A stretch of 49,146 nt of DNA from an uncultured Devosia sp. (lineage in GTDB: Bacteria; Pseudomonadota; Alphaproteobacteria; Rhizobiales; Devosiaceae), in NCBI RefSeq assembly GCF_946479885.1, contig NZ_CAMLHM010000026.1, forward strand, positions 1-49,146, given 5' to 3'. This document shows positions 26,250 through 35,329 of the stretch, in pieces. A program made the translations under genes and the position numbers. Position 1 is the stretch's first letter. Each line of letters starts with the position of its first letter. The notes under the pieces are model-generated. The model saw only the letters and a program-made list of their open reading frames with translations. It did no database searches and was not told where the DNA came from.

Positions 26250-26265
26250 ATCGTCACATGACGAT
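26250..26265 (-). promoter_or_regulatory. ArsR-type operator upstream of gor
   Basis: Perfect inverted repeat ATCGTCA-CA-TGACGAT, 21 bases before the gor start and upstream of its ribosome binding site. Both 7-base arms are the same as those of the repeat over the arsR start codon at 7625-7640; only the 2-base centre differs. Confidence 0.72.
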
Positions 26266-26284
26266 ATATCGGATGGCACTTCGC

Positions 26285-26314
26285 ATAAACAAAGGCCCCG
26301 CACAAGGCGGGGCC
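26285..26314 (-). terminator. Intrinsic terminator after the DUF2059 gene
   Basis: On the minus strand, a perfect 8-base stem GGCCCCGC / GCGGGGCC with a 5-base loop is followed by TTTGTTTAT. It ends the rpiA-DUF2059 transcript upstream of the gor promoter. Confidence 0.87.
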
Positions 26315-26351
26315 GGATAGCTAGTGTGCAACCAGTGAGTGGTTGAGGCGA

Positions 26352-26894
26352 TCAGACCTCAAAACCCTTGGCGCGCAGTTCGGCGCGGACCTTGGCAAAG
26401 AACTCGGAGCGGGTGTTGTTGGTGAACACCTGCAGCACCGCCTGGAGGTCGGCATTGACGTCGGTATTGGCGGCAGCAAGCTTCTGGCCGGTCGGCGATT
26501 CATAGAAGGTGACGATTTCCTGCAGCTCTTCCACCGTGAAGCGCGTGGCATAGATGCGCGCGAACTGATCGATCAGTTCGCCCTTGCGGCTCTGATAGGT
26601 CTCGAGAACCGCGCCGATTGCCAGGTCGATTTCCTTGGCCAATTCCGGATTCTGCGTGGTCAGCTGGCTCAGCGTGCCCATGCCGATCTCAACAAGAGTG
26701 ATTTCGTAGACGCCGGCGTTGTCGGTCAGCTCCACATACTTACGCGCCAGAGCGAGCTGCTCGGGCGGCACTTCCTGGGCCATGGCCGGGGCGGCCACCG
26801 CGAGAATGGCGGCGCTCAGCACCACGGCTACCAGCGCCTTGGCGCGCGTCATCATACCGGTCATCGTTGAAAAACCCATCTTGTCCCGATCCAT
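26352..26894 (-). CDS. DUF2059-domain exported protein
   Basis: A 180-residue protein with a signal peptide (TRAKALVAVVLSAAILAVAAPAMAQ, cleavage near AMA-Q) and a helical DUF2059 region (LARKYVELTDNAG ... RFTVEELQEIVTFYESPTGQKL). The family is exported and of unknown function. Its first ATG (26894) shares one base with the rpiA stop (TGATG), so the two genes are coupled; in-frame ATGs at 26879 and after give shorter leaders. The pairing with rpiA is a context, not a function. Confidence 0.8.
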   Translation of the reverse strand: MDRDKMGFSTMTGMMTRAKALVAVVLSAAILAVAAPAMAQEVPPEQLALARKYVELTDNAGVYEITLVEIGMGTLSQLTTQNPELAKEIDLAIGAVLETYQSRKGELIDQFARIYATRFTVEELQEIVTFYESPTGQKLAAANTDVNADLQAVLQVFTNNTRSEFFAKVRAELRAKGFEV

Positions 26895-27598
26895 CAGTTC
26901 GTGCCGCTCGTCAGGGTTATTACGCCATCCGGGGTCGCCACATAAGCCGTCTTGCACATTTTGAGGAACAGCCCGTGCTGTACAACCCCGGCGATGTCGA
27001 GCAAGTCGCGCGACAGCGCTTCTGGCTGCGAAATACGGCCAAAAAAAGCATCGAGGAGGAGATGTCCCCCGTCGGTGACGAAGGGGGAGCCGGGCGTGGT
27101 TTCGCGCAGGCGCAGTTCGCCCTGGGCGCCATGGCTGGCCATCACCTCGGCCACGGCACGCTGCGTGGCGCCCAAGCCAAAGCGGTTGACCTCGATCGGC
27201 AGCGGAAAGCGCGGCCCAAGGGCCGGCACCAGCTTTGAATCGTCGGCGATGACGATCATGGCATCGGAGGCGGCTGCGACAATCTTCTCGCGCAGCAGCG
27301 CACCGCCTGCCCCCTTTATCAGATTGAGCTGCGGATCGATCTCATCGGCGCCATCAACGGTCAGGTCGAGCCGATCAAGGGTCTCAAGGTCGGATAGCGG
27401 GATATTGAGGGAGAGCGCCTGGCGCGCTGTCACTTCCGAGGTCGGAACGCAGATGCAATCGAACCCCGCAGCCACCTTCTCACCAAGCAGATCGACAAAG
27501 TGGCGGGCGGTCGAGCCGGTGCCCAGGCCCAGCCGCATGCCAGGCCGCACGTCGGCCAGGGCCATGGCAGCGGCCTGACGCTTCAGATCTTCGCTCAT
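26894..27598 (-). CDS. rpiA: Ribose-5-phosphate isomerase A
   Basis: Interconverts ribose 5-phosphate and ribulose 5-phosphate in the pentose phosphate pathway. The 234-residue protein shows the family blocks [15 protein letters not shown], the active-site loop [24 protein letters not shown] (Asp, Lys and catalytic Glu segment) and ADDSKLV. The length is typical. First gene of a two-gene unit with the DUF2059 protein; the promoter lies in 27599-27849, a 250-base gap shared with the divergent L,D-transpeptidase and holding nothing else I can identify. Confidence 0.94.
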   Translation of the reverse strand: MSEDLKRQAAAMALADVRPGMRLGLGTGSTARHFVDLLGEKVAAGFDCICVPTSEVTARQALSLNIPLSDLETLDRLDLTVDGADEIDPQLNLIKGAGGALLREKIVAAASDAMIVIADDSKLVPALGPRFPLPIEVNRFGLGATQRAVAEVMASHGAQGELRLRETTPGSPFVTDGGHLLLDAFFGRISQPEALSRDLLDIAGVVQHGLFLKMCKTAYVATPDGVITLTSGTN

Positions 27599-27849
27599 GT
27601 GGTCCCCCGCGCTGGTTTACCGAGGCCATTGCAGGGCCGATGCCGCCTGTCAATGCCGAAAACCGGCCTGGATCACGGATTGGTGAACGATAACTGTAAC
27701 TTGCCAGCAACACAATTTTGCGAACGTGGCGCGAGTGTGGCGTTTCCGGGGCAAAGGCCTCTTTTCGCTATTACCCAAAACGCGTAAGCAACCGCAATTG
27801 TCATATGGGCGAGTCGAATGCCCATCTATTCCAGAGGCCAAGTCGTCAG

Positions 27850-28446
27850 ATGTTCAATATCAAGTCAACGATAGCTATCGGGCTGTCGATTATCTTGTCG
27901 GCTAGCAGCGTCGTGCCTGCCACGGCTGCGCTGGTTTACGACCGCAATACCGGCGGTTGGGTAGACGAGGCGACGATCGCCCCGCCGAGCCCGCGCGGCG
28001 GCAGCCCCATCCGCAAGGAAATCGTCGAATACCAGACGACCCACAAGCCTGGCACGATCGTTATCGAGACCGACGAGCGTCGGCTCTATCTGGTGCTCGA
28101 AGGCGGCAAGGCCATGAAGTACGGCGTCGGCGTCGGCCGCGACGGGTTTACGTGGTCGGGCACGCACCGGATCACCCGCAAGGCCGAGTGGCCCGGCTGG
28201 ACGCCGCCGGCGCAGATGCGCAAGCGCGTTCCGGACCTGCCGGCCTATATGGAAGGCGGCCCGAACAATCCGCTCGGCGCGCGCGCCCTCTATATCGGTT
28301 CGACGCTGTACCGCGTACATGGCACGTCCGAGCCTTGGTCGATCGGCCAGGCCGTCTCGTCGGGCTGCATCCGCCTGACCAATGACGACGTCACCGACCT
28401 CTATGATCGCGTGCAGGTCGGCGCCCTCATCGTCGTCAACCACTAA
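27850..28446 (+). CDS. L,D-transpeptidase (YkuD domain), exported
   Basis: Periplasmic enzyme that forms 3-3 cross-links in peptidoglycan or anchors proteins to it. The 198-residue protein starts with a signal peptide (MFNIKSTIAIGLSIILSASS..., cleavage near ATA-A), followed by a YkuD domain with substrate-site PGTIVIETDERRLYLV and the catalytic motif: His in YRVHGTSEPW and Cys in SSGCIRL. The frame is open further upstream (to 27718; an ATG at 27805), but the start at 27850 gives a clean signal peptide. A 99-base hairpin repeat and a terminator follow the stop. Confidence 0.9.
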   Translation: MFNIKSTIAIGLSIILSASSVVPATAALVYDRNTGGWVDEATIAPPSPRGGSPIRKEIVEYQTTHKPGTIVIETDERRLYLVLEGGKAMKYGVGVGRDGFTWSGTHRITRKAEWPGWTPPAQMRKRVPDLPAYMEGGPNNPLGARALYIGSTLYRVHGTSEPWSIGQAVSSGCIRLTNDDVTDLYDRVQVGALIVVNH

Positions 28447-28465
28447 TACCGGCGTCCGTCAGGTG

Positions 28466-28564
28466 ATGCTGGCCTGCAAATGGCGGCAATCTGCGCTTCC
28501 GGTCCTCACGTACGAAGGTACGCTCCGGTCCGGTTATCGACTGTCGCCATTTTCGCCTCGGCCT
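28466..28564. repeat. 99-base intergenic hairpin repeat, copy A
   Basis: Starts ATGCTGGCCTG and ends CCTCGGCCT. Its outer arms (AAATGGCG... and ...CGCCATTT) and inner arms (CCGG..CACGTAC and GTACG..CCGG) pair into one long hairpin. It aligns without gaps to copy B at 34053-34151 with about 79 of 99 positions equal by eye. It lies 19 bases after the L,D-transpeptidase stop. Confidence 0.82.
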
Positions 28565-28601
28565 GACCCGGCTAGCTTGCCTCTAGCGCAAAATTGATAG
28601 G

Positions 28602-28626
28602 GGCCGCCTTTTGGGGCGGCCTTTTT
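28602..28626 (+). terminator. Rho-independent terminator before moaA
   Basis: Stem GGCCGCC / GGCGGCC with a 6-base loop followed by TTTTTG. It ends the L,D-transpeptidase transcript after repeat copy A. The moaA ATG is 48 bases further on. Confidence 0.87.
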
Positions 28627-28674
28627 GTTTGTGGGCGGCTTTGAAAAAACATGGAGCGGGATTAGGTTGCCGGC

Positions 28675-29688
28675 ATGACCGCATCCGCCTCCCCTGCCCG
28701 CCCGCTTGTCGACCGCTATGGGCGGCATGTTTCCTACCTGCGCATTTCGGTGACCGACCGGTGCGACTTCCGCTGCGTCTATTGCATGGCCGAGGACATG
28801 ACGTTCCTGCCCAAGCGGGATGTGCTCAGCTTCGAGGAAATCGAGGCGATCGCCGGGGCATTCATTGCGCGCGGCGTGACCAAGATCCGGCTGACGGGCG
28901 GCGAACCGCTGGTGCGGCGCGACATCATGGACCTGGTGACGACGCTTGGCGGCCAGATCGGGCATGGACTGGAAGAGCTGACGCTCACCACCAATGGCAG
29001 CCAATTGCGCAAGCATGCGCAGGGCCTGGCCGATGCGGGTGTGAAGCGGCTCAATGTGTCGCTCGATACACTCGACGCTGAGCGCTTTCGCGCGATCACC
29101 CGGCGCGGACGGCTCGAGGACGTGCTTGACGGCATCGATGCCGCGCAGGCGGCGGGACTCGCCATCAAGATCAACATGGTGGCGATGCGCGGCGTCAACG
29201 ACGGCGAAATCGAGCCCATGATGGCCTGGGCGCATGGCCGCGGCATGGGCCTGACACTGATCGAGGGCATGCCGCTGGGCGAGGTCGGGATCGACCGGGT
29301 CGACAGCTATCTGCCCCTGCGCGAATTGCATGACCTGCTGGCCCGACGCTACACGCTCAGCAAGCTCGACAAGCGGACCGGCGGACCGGCGCGCTACGTG
29401 CACGTGGCCGAAACCGGCGGGGTGCTCGGCTTCATCACGCCGATGAGCCATAATTTCTGCGAAAGCTGCAACCGGGTGCGCCTGACGGCGACCGGGCAAT
29501 TGTTCCTGTGCCTGGGGCAGGATGACCAGGTGAACCTGCGCGACGCCCTGCGCAATGGCGGGGCGCCCGCACTGGACGCCGCCCTGGACCACGCGATGCT
29601 GATCAAGCCCAAGGGCCATGACTTCGTCATCGACAGGACCCGCCCGGAGCCGGCGCTGGGCCGGCATATGAGCGTAACCGGAGGCTAG
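28675..29688 (+). CDS. moaA: GTP 3',8-cyclase (molybdenum cofactor synthesis)
   Basis: Radical SAM enzyme for the first step of molybdopterin synthesis, GTP to 3',8-cyclo-GTP. The 337-residue protein has the N-terminal 4Fe-4S cluster motif Cys30-x3-Cys34-x2-Cys37 (CDFRCVYC), the SAM-binding TGGEPL, the C-terminal second cluster Cys262, Cys265 and Cys279 ([10 protein letters not shown]...FLC) and the essential C-terminal Gly-Gly (HMSVTGG). It is complete and canonical. The partner moaC is not in the window. The next gene starts 1 base after its stop. Confidence 0.95.
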   Translation: MTASASPARPLVDRYGRHVSYLRISVTDRCDFRCVYCMAEDMTFLPKRDVLSFEEIEAIAGAFIARGVTKIRLTGGEPLVRRDIMDLVTTLGGQIGHGLEELTLTTNGSQLRKHAQGLADAGVKRLNVSLDTLDAERFRAITRRGRLEDVLDGIDAAQAAGLAIKINMVAMRGVNDGEIEPMMAWAHGRGMGLTLIEGMPLGEVGIDRVDSYLPLRELHDLLARRYTLSKLDKRTGGPARYVHVAETGGVLGFITPMSHNFCESCNRVRLTATGQLFLCLGQDDQVNLRDALRNGGAPALDAALDHAMLIKPKGHDFVIDRTRPEPALGRHMSVTGG

Positions 29689-29689
29689 G

Positions 29690-30367
29690 ATGGGCGAACG
29701 GATCACCTTGACGGCCAGCGACGGCTTCACCCTCAATGCCTATCGCGCCGTGCCGGAGGGCAAGCCGCGCGGCGGCGTGGTGTTGATCCAGGAAGTCTGG
29801 GGGCTCAACAACTGGATCCGCAGCGTGGTCGACCGCTGGGCCCGGCACGGCTTTCTGACGGTGGCCCCGGCCATGTTCGACCGGGTTGAGTTTGGCTATG
29901 AGAGCAACGACTACGGCCCCGAGCAGTTTACCGTCATCGGCGAGCTGATGAAGACATTCGACCACAGGACGGCCCTGCTCGACGTGAGCGCGGCCGTTGG
30001 GGCGGCTGCCGCCGGCGGCAAGGTGGGCATTACCGGCTATTGTTTCGGCGGAGCGGTCAGTTGGCGGGCTGCGGCGCATGAAGGCATCGGGCTCAGCGCC
30101 GCATCGGGCTATTATGGCGGCGGGGTGCCCAACTATATCGAGCTCATGCCGCGCATTCCCACCGAGATGCATTTCGGTGACAGCGACAAGGGCATTCCGC
30201 TCGAGCAGATCGAGACGCTGAAAGCGCGGCATGCGGCGGCCGATATCTACACCTATCCGGCCGGCCACGGCTTCTGCAACAGCGACCGGGCGAGCAATTT
30301 CAACGAGGCCGCCTGCACCAAGGCCTCGGCCCGCACGCTCGACTTCTTCCGCAAGCACCTTGGATAG
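29690..30367 (+). CDS. Dienelactone hydrolase family protein
   Basis: A 225-residue alpha/beta hydrolase. The nucleophile elbow GYCFGG carries a cysteine, as in dienelactone hydrolase, and the histidine is in GHGFCN near residue 195, with an Asp in the segment before it; the N-terminal VVLIQEVWGL block is also family-typical. It may hydrolyse dienelactones or other small esters; there are no chlorocatechol genes nearby, so the substrate is unknown. It starts 1 base after moaA and overlaps the next gene by 8 bases, forming a three-gene unit. Confidence 0.87.
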   Translation: MGERITLTASDGFTLNAYRAVPEGKPRGGVVLIQEVWGLNNWIRSVVDRWARHGFLTVAPAMFDRVEFGYESNDYGPEQFTVIGELMKTFDHRTALLDVSAAVGAAAAGGKVGITGYCFGGAVSWRAAAHEGIGLSAASGYYGGGVPNYIELMPRIPTEMHFGDSDKGIPLEQIETLKARHAAADIYTYPAGHGFCNSDRASNFNEAACTKASARTLDFFRKHLG

Positions 30368-30785
30368 CCTGCGCGCGCACCGGGACTATCTCGAAGGCGA
30401 GTGGCAAGGCCTGCTGATGGCGCCGCTCTCGGCGCGAAAGGCCCGACTGGTGGCTGCGCTGGTGGATGCCTATGTCGACCGGCTGTTTGCGGCAACGCCC
30501 GGCGCGGAGGATATCCTGGCGTTTCGGGCAAAGATGGCGGCTGGGTCACCGGCGCTGGGCGCGATCATGGCGCTGTGCGGCCAGGATGGCGTGCAGCTGG
30601 CGACCGAGGCCGTTGCCATCCCCATCGCGGATTATGGCGCGCTTGGTGTCGAGGACTTCATGGTGAGCCTCTACAATGATCACACGGTGCAGCGGCTGGT
30701 GCTGGTGATGGCCGATGGCGGCCGGCACAACATGATCGATACGATCGCGGCGGCGATCAGCGCAGTCGACCAGCCGGGCGCCTAG
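30360..30785 (+). CDS. Uncharacterised protein downstream of the dienelactone hydrolase
   Basis: I do not recognise this 141-residue protein. It is helical and amphipathic, has no signal peptide or TM helix, and shows no motif I can name; notable blocks are RKARLVAALVDAYVDRLF and VEDFMVSLYNDHTVQRLVLV. The best start is a TTG at 30360 that overlaps the previous stop; the first ATG (30417) would cut a conserved-looking helix. Composition and coupling suggest a real gene. It ends with a 4-base overlap against the facing VOC gene. Confidence 0.6.
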   Translation: MDSLRAHRDYLEGEWQGLLMAPLSARKARLVAALVDAYVDRLFAATPGAEDILAFRAKMAAGSPALGAIMALCGQDGVQLATEAVAIPIADYGALGVEDFMVSLYNDHTVQRLVLVMADGGRHNMIDTIAAAISAVDQPGA

Positions 30786-31216
30786 CGCCAATCGGCTCGT
30801 TCGATCAGCTCGACCAGGATGCCGTCGGGGTCGCGGAAGAAGACGATGCGTTTGAGCATTTCGTTGAAGAAGGCGGGGCGCGGCCCCTCGACCGGCTCGA
30901 TGCCGTTGGCGGCAAACCTGGCGACCATGGCGTCCACATTCTCGAAGGCGAAGGTCACGTGGCGGATGCCGGCTTCGTGGGGCGGCACGTCGCGCGACCG
31001 GCTGATGTCGGCGTTCGGACAGCCAATCTCGAGCATTCCCGCGCCGGTATCGAGGAAAACCACCTCGCCATTGGGGCTGGTCTTGCGCAGGGCCAGCTTG
31101 AGACCGAGCAGGCCGCAATAAAAGGCCATGGTTCGATCGAGATCGGAACAGGTCATGCCGACATGCTCGAGCGCGAGCAATCTGGGCCCCGTCTGCGTTT
31201 CGATCGTATCGGACAT
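30782..31216 (-). CDS. VOC-family protein (glyoxalase/dioxygenase fold)
   Basis: A 144-residue protein. Two beta-alpha-beta-beta-beta units are visible: LLALEHVGMTCSDLDRTMAFY with a His metal ligand at the N-terminus, and RHVTFAFENVDAMVARF ... FFRDPDGILVELIE with the terminal Glu ligand. It resembles methylmalonyl-CoA epimerase or glyoxalase-like members; the substrate is not assigned. I place the start at 31216 (MSDTIETQTG), 13 bases after the Lrp stop; a longer frame from 31252 would run into the Lrp gene. Confidence 0.83.
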   Translation of the reverse strand: MSDTIETQTGPRLLALEHVGMTCSDLDRTMAFYCGLLGLKLALRKTSPNGEVVFLDTGAGMLEIGCPNADISRSRDVPPHEAGIRHVTFAFENVDAMVARFAANGIEPVEGPRPAFFNEMLKRIVFFRDPDGILVELIERADWR

Positions 31217-31229
31217 GGCAGCCAGCCTC

Positions 31230-31715
31230 CTACTTGTCGTCGTCCACGACAATGGCGAAGTCGAGCGGCAGGGCCGTGGTGTATTTGATCTGTCCCATGG
31301 CGAAGGCGGAGCTCACATCGGTCAGATTAATCTTGCTGATGAGCTTTTTGTAGAAGGCGTCATAGGCGCCGATATCGGGCACGACGACGCGCATCAGATA
31401 ATCGACCTCGCCGCTCATGCGGTAGAATTCGACCACTTCGGGAAACTCGTCGATGACGCCGGAGAATTTGCGCATCCAGGCGTCGTTATGCTCGTTGGTC
31501 TTGACCGAGACGAAGACGGTGACGCCGACATTGACCTTGGACGGATCGAGCACGGCCACGCGGCGCTGGATGACGCCATCTTCTTCCATTTTCTGGATTC
31601 GGCGCCAGCAGGGGGTGGTGGAGAGCCCCACCTTGCGGCCGATTTCGGCCACCGGCATGGTGGCGTCCTTCTGCAGAAGGGTGAGAATTTTCCGATCGAT
31701 CTTATCCAGTGCCAT
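31230..31715 (-). CDS. Lrp/AsnC-family transcriptional regulator
   Basis: A 161-residue regulator with an N-terminal HTH (MALDKIDRKILTLLQKDATMPVAEIGRKVGLSTT...) and a C-terminal RAM/AsnC effector domain (SVKTNEHNDAWMRKFSG ... VDYLMRVVVPDIGAYDAF). Members respond to amino acids and form octamers. It precedes the VOC gene by 13 bases and probably controls this unit. The 135-base region 31716-31850 upstream is relatively AT-rich and should hold the promoter. Confidence 0.9.
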   Translation of the reverse strand: MALDKIDRKILTLLQKDATMPVAEIGRKVGLSTTPCWRRIQKMEEDGVIQRRVAVLDPSKVNVGVTVFVSVKTNEHNDAWMRKFSGVIDEFPEVVEFYRMSGEVDYLMRVVVPDIGAYDAFYKKLISKINLTDVSSAFAMGQIKYTTALPLDFAIVVDDDK

Positions 31716-31850
31716 ATCGCCCCCGCGAAATCAGATTTCCCATTCGAGCATAATTCAACCCGAAATTGGCGCATACCTGCCACGTTCGGGCCTGATTAGC
31801 AATAATCTTGCGCGCATGAACTGTGCGGCCCGTATCGACGCATTGTTAAC

Positions 31851-32339
31851 CTAGAGTCCGAGCGCCGCCCACCAGCCCCAGTTGCTTCGCGGCTGCGGAT
31901 GATCGTCGCGCCACCGGCGCGGCGCCTCAAAATCGCCCGCCCAGATACCAAGCCGGTCGCGGCGGGCGGCACTCTCCTCTGTCCAATATCGCCCGGATGC
32001 GACGGCAAGGCCTTCGGCGACCATAGTGGCGCCAAGGTCGCGTCCAGCAACCAGGCAGGTGGCCAGCAGACGATCGTATTGATCCACATCTTCCGGCCGG
32101 CAATCGGCAGGACCGGCGGCCAGCAATTGCGCCATGCGATCACGCGCCGCGCGGCCGCAGGGCCAGGCTGAACCATCGGCGTGGGCGCAATCCTGCGACA
32201 GCTCGGGCGCATCGAGGCCGAGCAGCCTGATGCGGTCTTGCCCAAGACGCAGGCTATCGCCGTCGCTGGCGCGAGCGGAACCCGAAACCGGCGGCGGTGG
32301 CTTATCGAGCGCAGCCGCAACCACTGCCGCGGCGACCAA
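31851..32339 (-). CDS. Staphylococcal-nuclease-like (thermonuclease family) protein, membrane-anchored or exported
   Basis: A nuclease-fold protein with all key positions of staphylococcal nuclease: Asp in DGDSLRL, Arg in RIRLLGLDAPEL with its Asp and Glu, and Arg in QYDRLLA. It is therefore likely an active calcium-dependent nuclease. A hydrophobic segment (LLVAAAVVAAAL) precedes it. The start is unclear: a TTG at 32339 sits inside the hydrophobic stretch, and the frame stays open for about 29 codons upstream (to a stop near 32427) without ATG, GTG or TTG; the extra codons would add a basic N-terminus and complete the TM. Coordinates given are the minimum. Confidence 0.72.
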   Translation of the reverse strand: MVAAAVVAAALDKPPPPVSGSARASDGDSLRLGQDRIRLLGLDAPELSQDCAHADGSAWPCGRAARDRMAQLLAAGPADCRPEDVDQYDRLLATCLVAGRDLGATMVAEGLAVASGRYWTEESAARRDRLGIWAGDFEAPRRWRDDHPQPRSNWGWWAALGL

Positions 32340-32506
32340 AAGCCCGATGGCCAGGAGCGCTCCACCGGGGCCGCGAAACGGAGATTTGTGCTGGTTGAGT
32401 CGAGGCCGGATTTCACCACCCGTTAACTACGTGCTGGCTAGTGTTGGCACCAGCGTAGCGAATGCGTGTTCTGTTCGCATCATTTAGTAAACGAGTAACG
32501 AGTTCC

Positions 32507-34033
<1,527 letters not shown>

Positions 34034-34052
34034 GACCGTCGCAATTCAACCC

Positions 34053-34151
34053 ATGCTGGCCTGTAAATGCCAGCGTCCTGCGCTTCCGGTGCTCACGTAC
34101 CGATGTACGCTCCGCTCCGGTTCTCGGACACCGACATTTTCGGCTCAGCCT
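34053..34151. repeat. 99-base intergenic hairpin repeat, copy B
   Basis: Begins ATGCTGGCCTG like copy A (28466-28564), in the same orientation, and again shortly after a stop codon (20 bases past the kinase gene). The central GCTCACGTACC-GAT-GTACGCTCCG region and the outer AAATG / CATTT arms are kept; the arm bases between them have changed in both halves. Confidence 0.82.
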
Positions 34152-34182
34152 CGGTCGAATATCGACGGTCCTAGTGCGTCGA

Positions 34183-34236
34183 GGCCCCCTCACCGGGCGC
34201 TGCGCGCCGACCTCTCCCCCGGAGGGAGCGGTGAAG
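34183..34236. repeat. Second palindromic intergenic repeat next to copy B
   Basis: CCCCCTCACCGGGCGC-TGC-GCGCC followed by CTCTCCCCCGGAGGGAG: two small hairpins in a row. I recognise this wording as a kind of short palindromic repeat often met between genes in Hyphomicrobiales; that is from memory, not from a search. It fills the space between copy B and the cobT stop (34241) and may serve as a terminator for the two converging genes. Confidence 0.6.
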
Positions 34237-34240
34237 TGGC

Positions 34241-35263
34241 TCAGCCCTCCTTGCCGCTGACGGCGGCGCTTTCGAAGGTGGCCATGTTGTTGTGCAGGTG
34301 CAGGGCGGTCTTGGCCAGCACGGCAGCCAGGGCTGCGCCGCTGCCTTCGCCCAGGCGCATGCCGAGGTCGAGGAGGCCCTTCTGGCCCATGGCTTCGAGG
34401 GCACGCGCATGGGCGCTTTCGGCCGAGACATGGGCGAAGATGCAGTGATCGATGGCCGCGGGATTGACCGCGTGAGCGATGGCGGCGGCCGAGGTGGCGA
34501 CGAAGCCGTCGACGATGACCGGCACCTTCTGGTGGCGGGCGGCGAGCAGGGCGCCGAGCATGGCGGCGATTTCGCGGCCACCGAGGCGGGCCAGGATGGC
34601 CAGAGGATGATCGAGCTCTCCGGCGTGGCGGGCCAAAGCGCGGTCGACGGCATCGGCCTTGCGCGTAAGGCCGGCATCGTCGACGCCGGTGCCACGGCCA
34701 ACCCAATCGGCGCCGGTGCCGCCATAGAGAGCGGCGTATAGCGCGGCGGCCACGGTGGTGTTGCCGATGCCCATTTCGCCGATGCAGATCAGGTCTGGCT
34801 TACCGGCAATGGCCTCCATGCCATAGGCGATGGTGGCGGCGCACATCTTGTCGTCGAGCGCAGCTTCCTGGGTGATATCGCCAGTGGGCAGCTCGAGCGC
34901 GAGTTCGAACACCCGCAGGTTGATTTCATGCAGGGCGCAAATCTGGGAGATCGCCGCGCCGCCATTGGTGAAGTTGGCCACCATCTGGGCGGTCACTTCG
35001 CGCGGGAAGGCCGAGACGCCCTGATCGGTGACGCCGTGATTGCCGGCGAAGATGGTCACCATGGGATTGTCGAGGCGCGGCTGGGCCCGCCCCTGCCAGC
35101 GGGCGAGGAATTCGACCAGACCCTCCAGCGCGCCGAGCGAACCGGCTGGCTTGGTCAGTTGCGCATCGCGGGCCCGAACGGCGGCGACGGCGGCCTCGTC
35201 CCCGTCGGGCACGATGGTCAGGAGCTCGATGACGTCGGCAAAGGCAGGGCTGAGCGGGGGCAT
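34241..35263 (-). CDS. cobT: Nicotinate-nucleotide-dimethylbenzimidazole phosphoribosyltransferase
   Basis: Makes alpha-ribazole phosphate from nicotinate mononucleotide and dimethylbenzimidazole, the lower-ligand step of cobalamin assembly. The 340-residue protein has family blocks LTKPAGSLGALE, FAGNHGVTDQGVSAFP, CIGEMGIGNTT and the glycine-rich C-terminus LDLGMRLGEGSGAALA, with a likely catalytic Glu in the last. The start at 35263 (MPPLSPAF) is chosen over a longer frame that enters the divergent cobS. The 66 bases between the two cob genes are too short for a B12 riboswitch and contain none that I can see. Confidence 0.93.
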   Translation of the reverse strand: MPPLSPAFADVIELLTIVPDGDEAAVAAVRARDAQLTKPAGSLGALEGLVEFLARWQGRAQPRLDNPMVTIFAGNHGVTDQGVSAFPREVTAQMVANFTNGGAAISQICALHEINLRVFELALELPTGDITQEAALDDKMCAATIAYGMEAIAGKPDLICIGEMGIGNTTVAAALYAALYGGTGADWVGRGTGVDDAGLTRKADAVDRALARHAGELDHPLAILARLGGREIAAMLGALLAARHQKVPVIVDGFVATSAAAIAHAVNPAAIDHCIFAHVSAESAHARALEAMGQKGLLDLGMRLGEGSGAALAAVLAKTALHLHNNMATFESAAVSGKEG

Positions 35264-35329
35264 GGCGAGTCGGTCTTGTTTCAGGTTAGGAAGGACGGGA
35301 CTTGTTGCCGATTGCAGGATGAAAAGCAA

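Noticed and set aside
24855..26303. Longer gor start at 26303
   Set aside because: The extra 25 residues resemble no reductase, lack a ribosome binding site and would cover the inverted repeat; the ATG at 26228 has GAGGAA 8 bases ahead.
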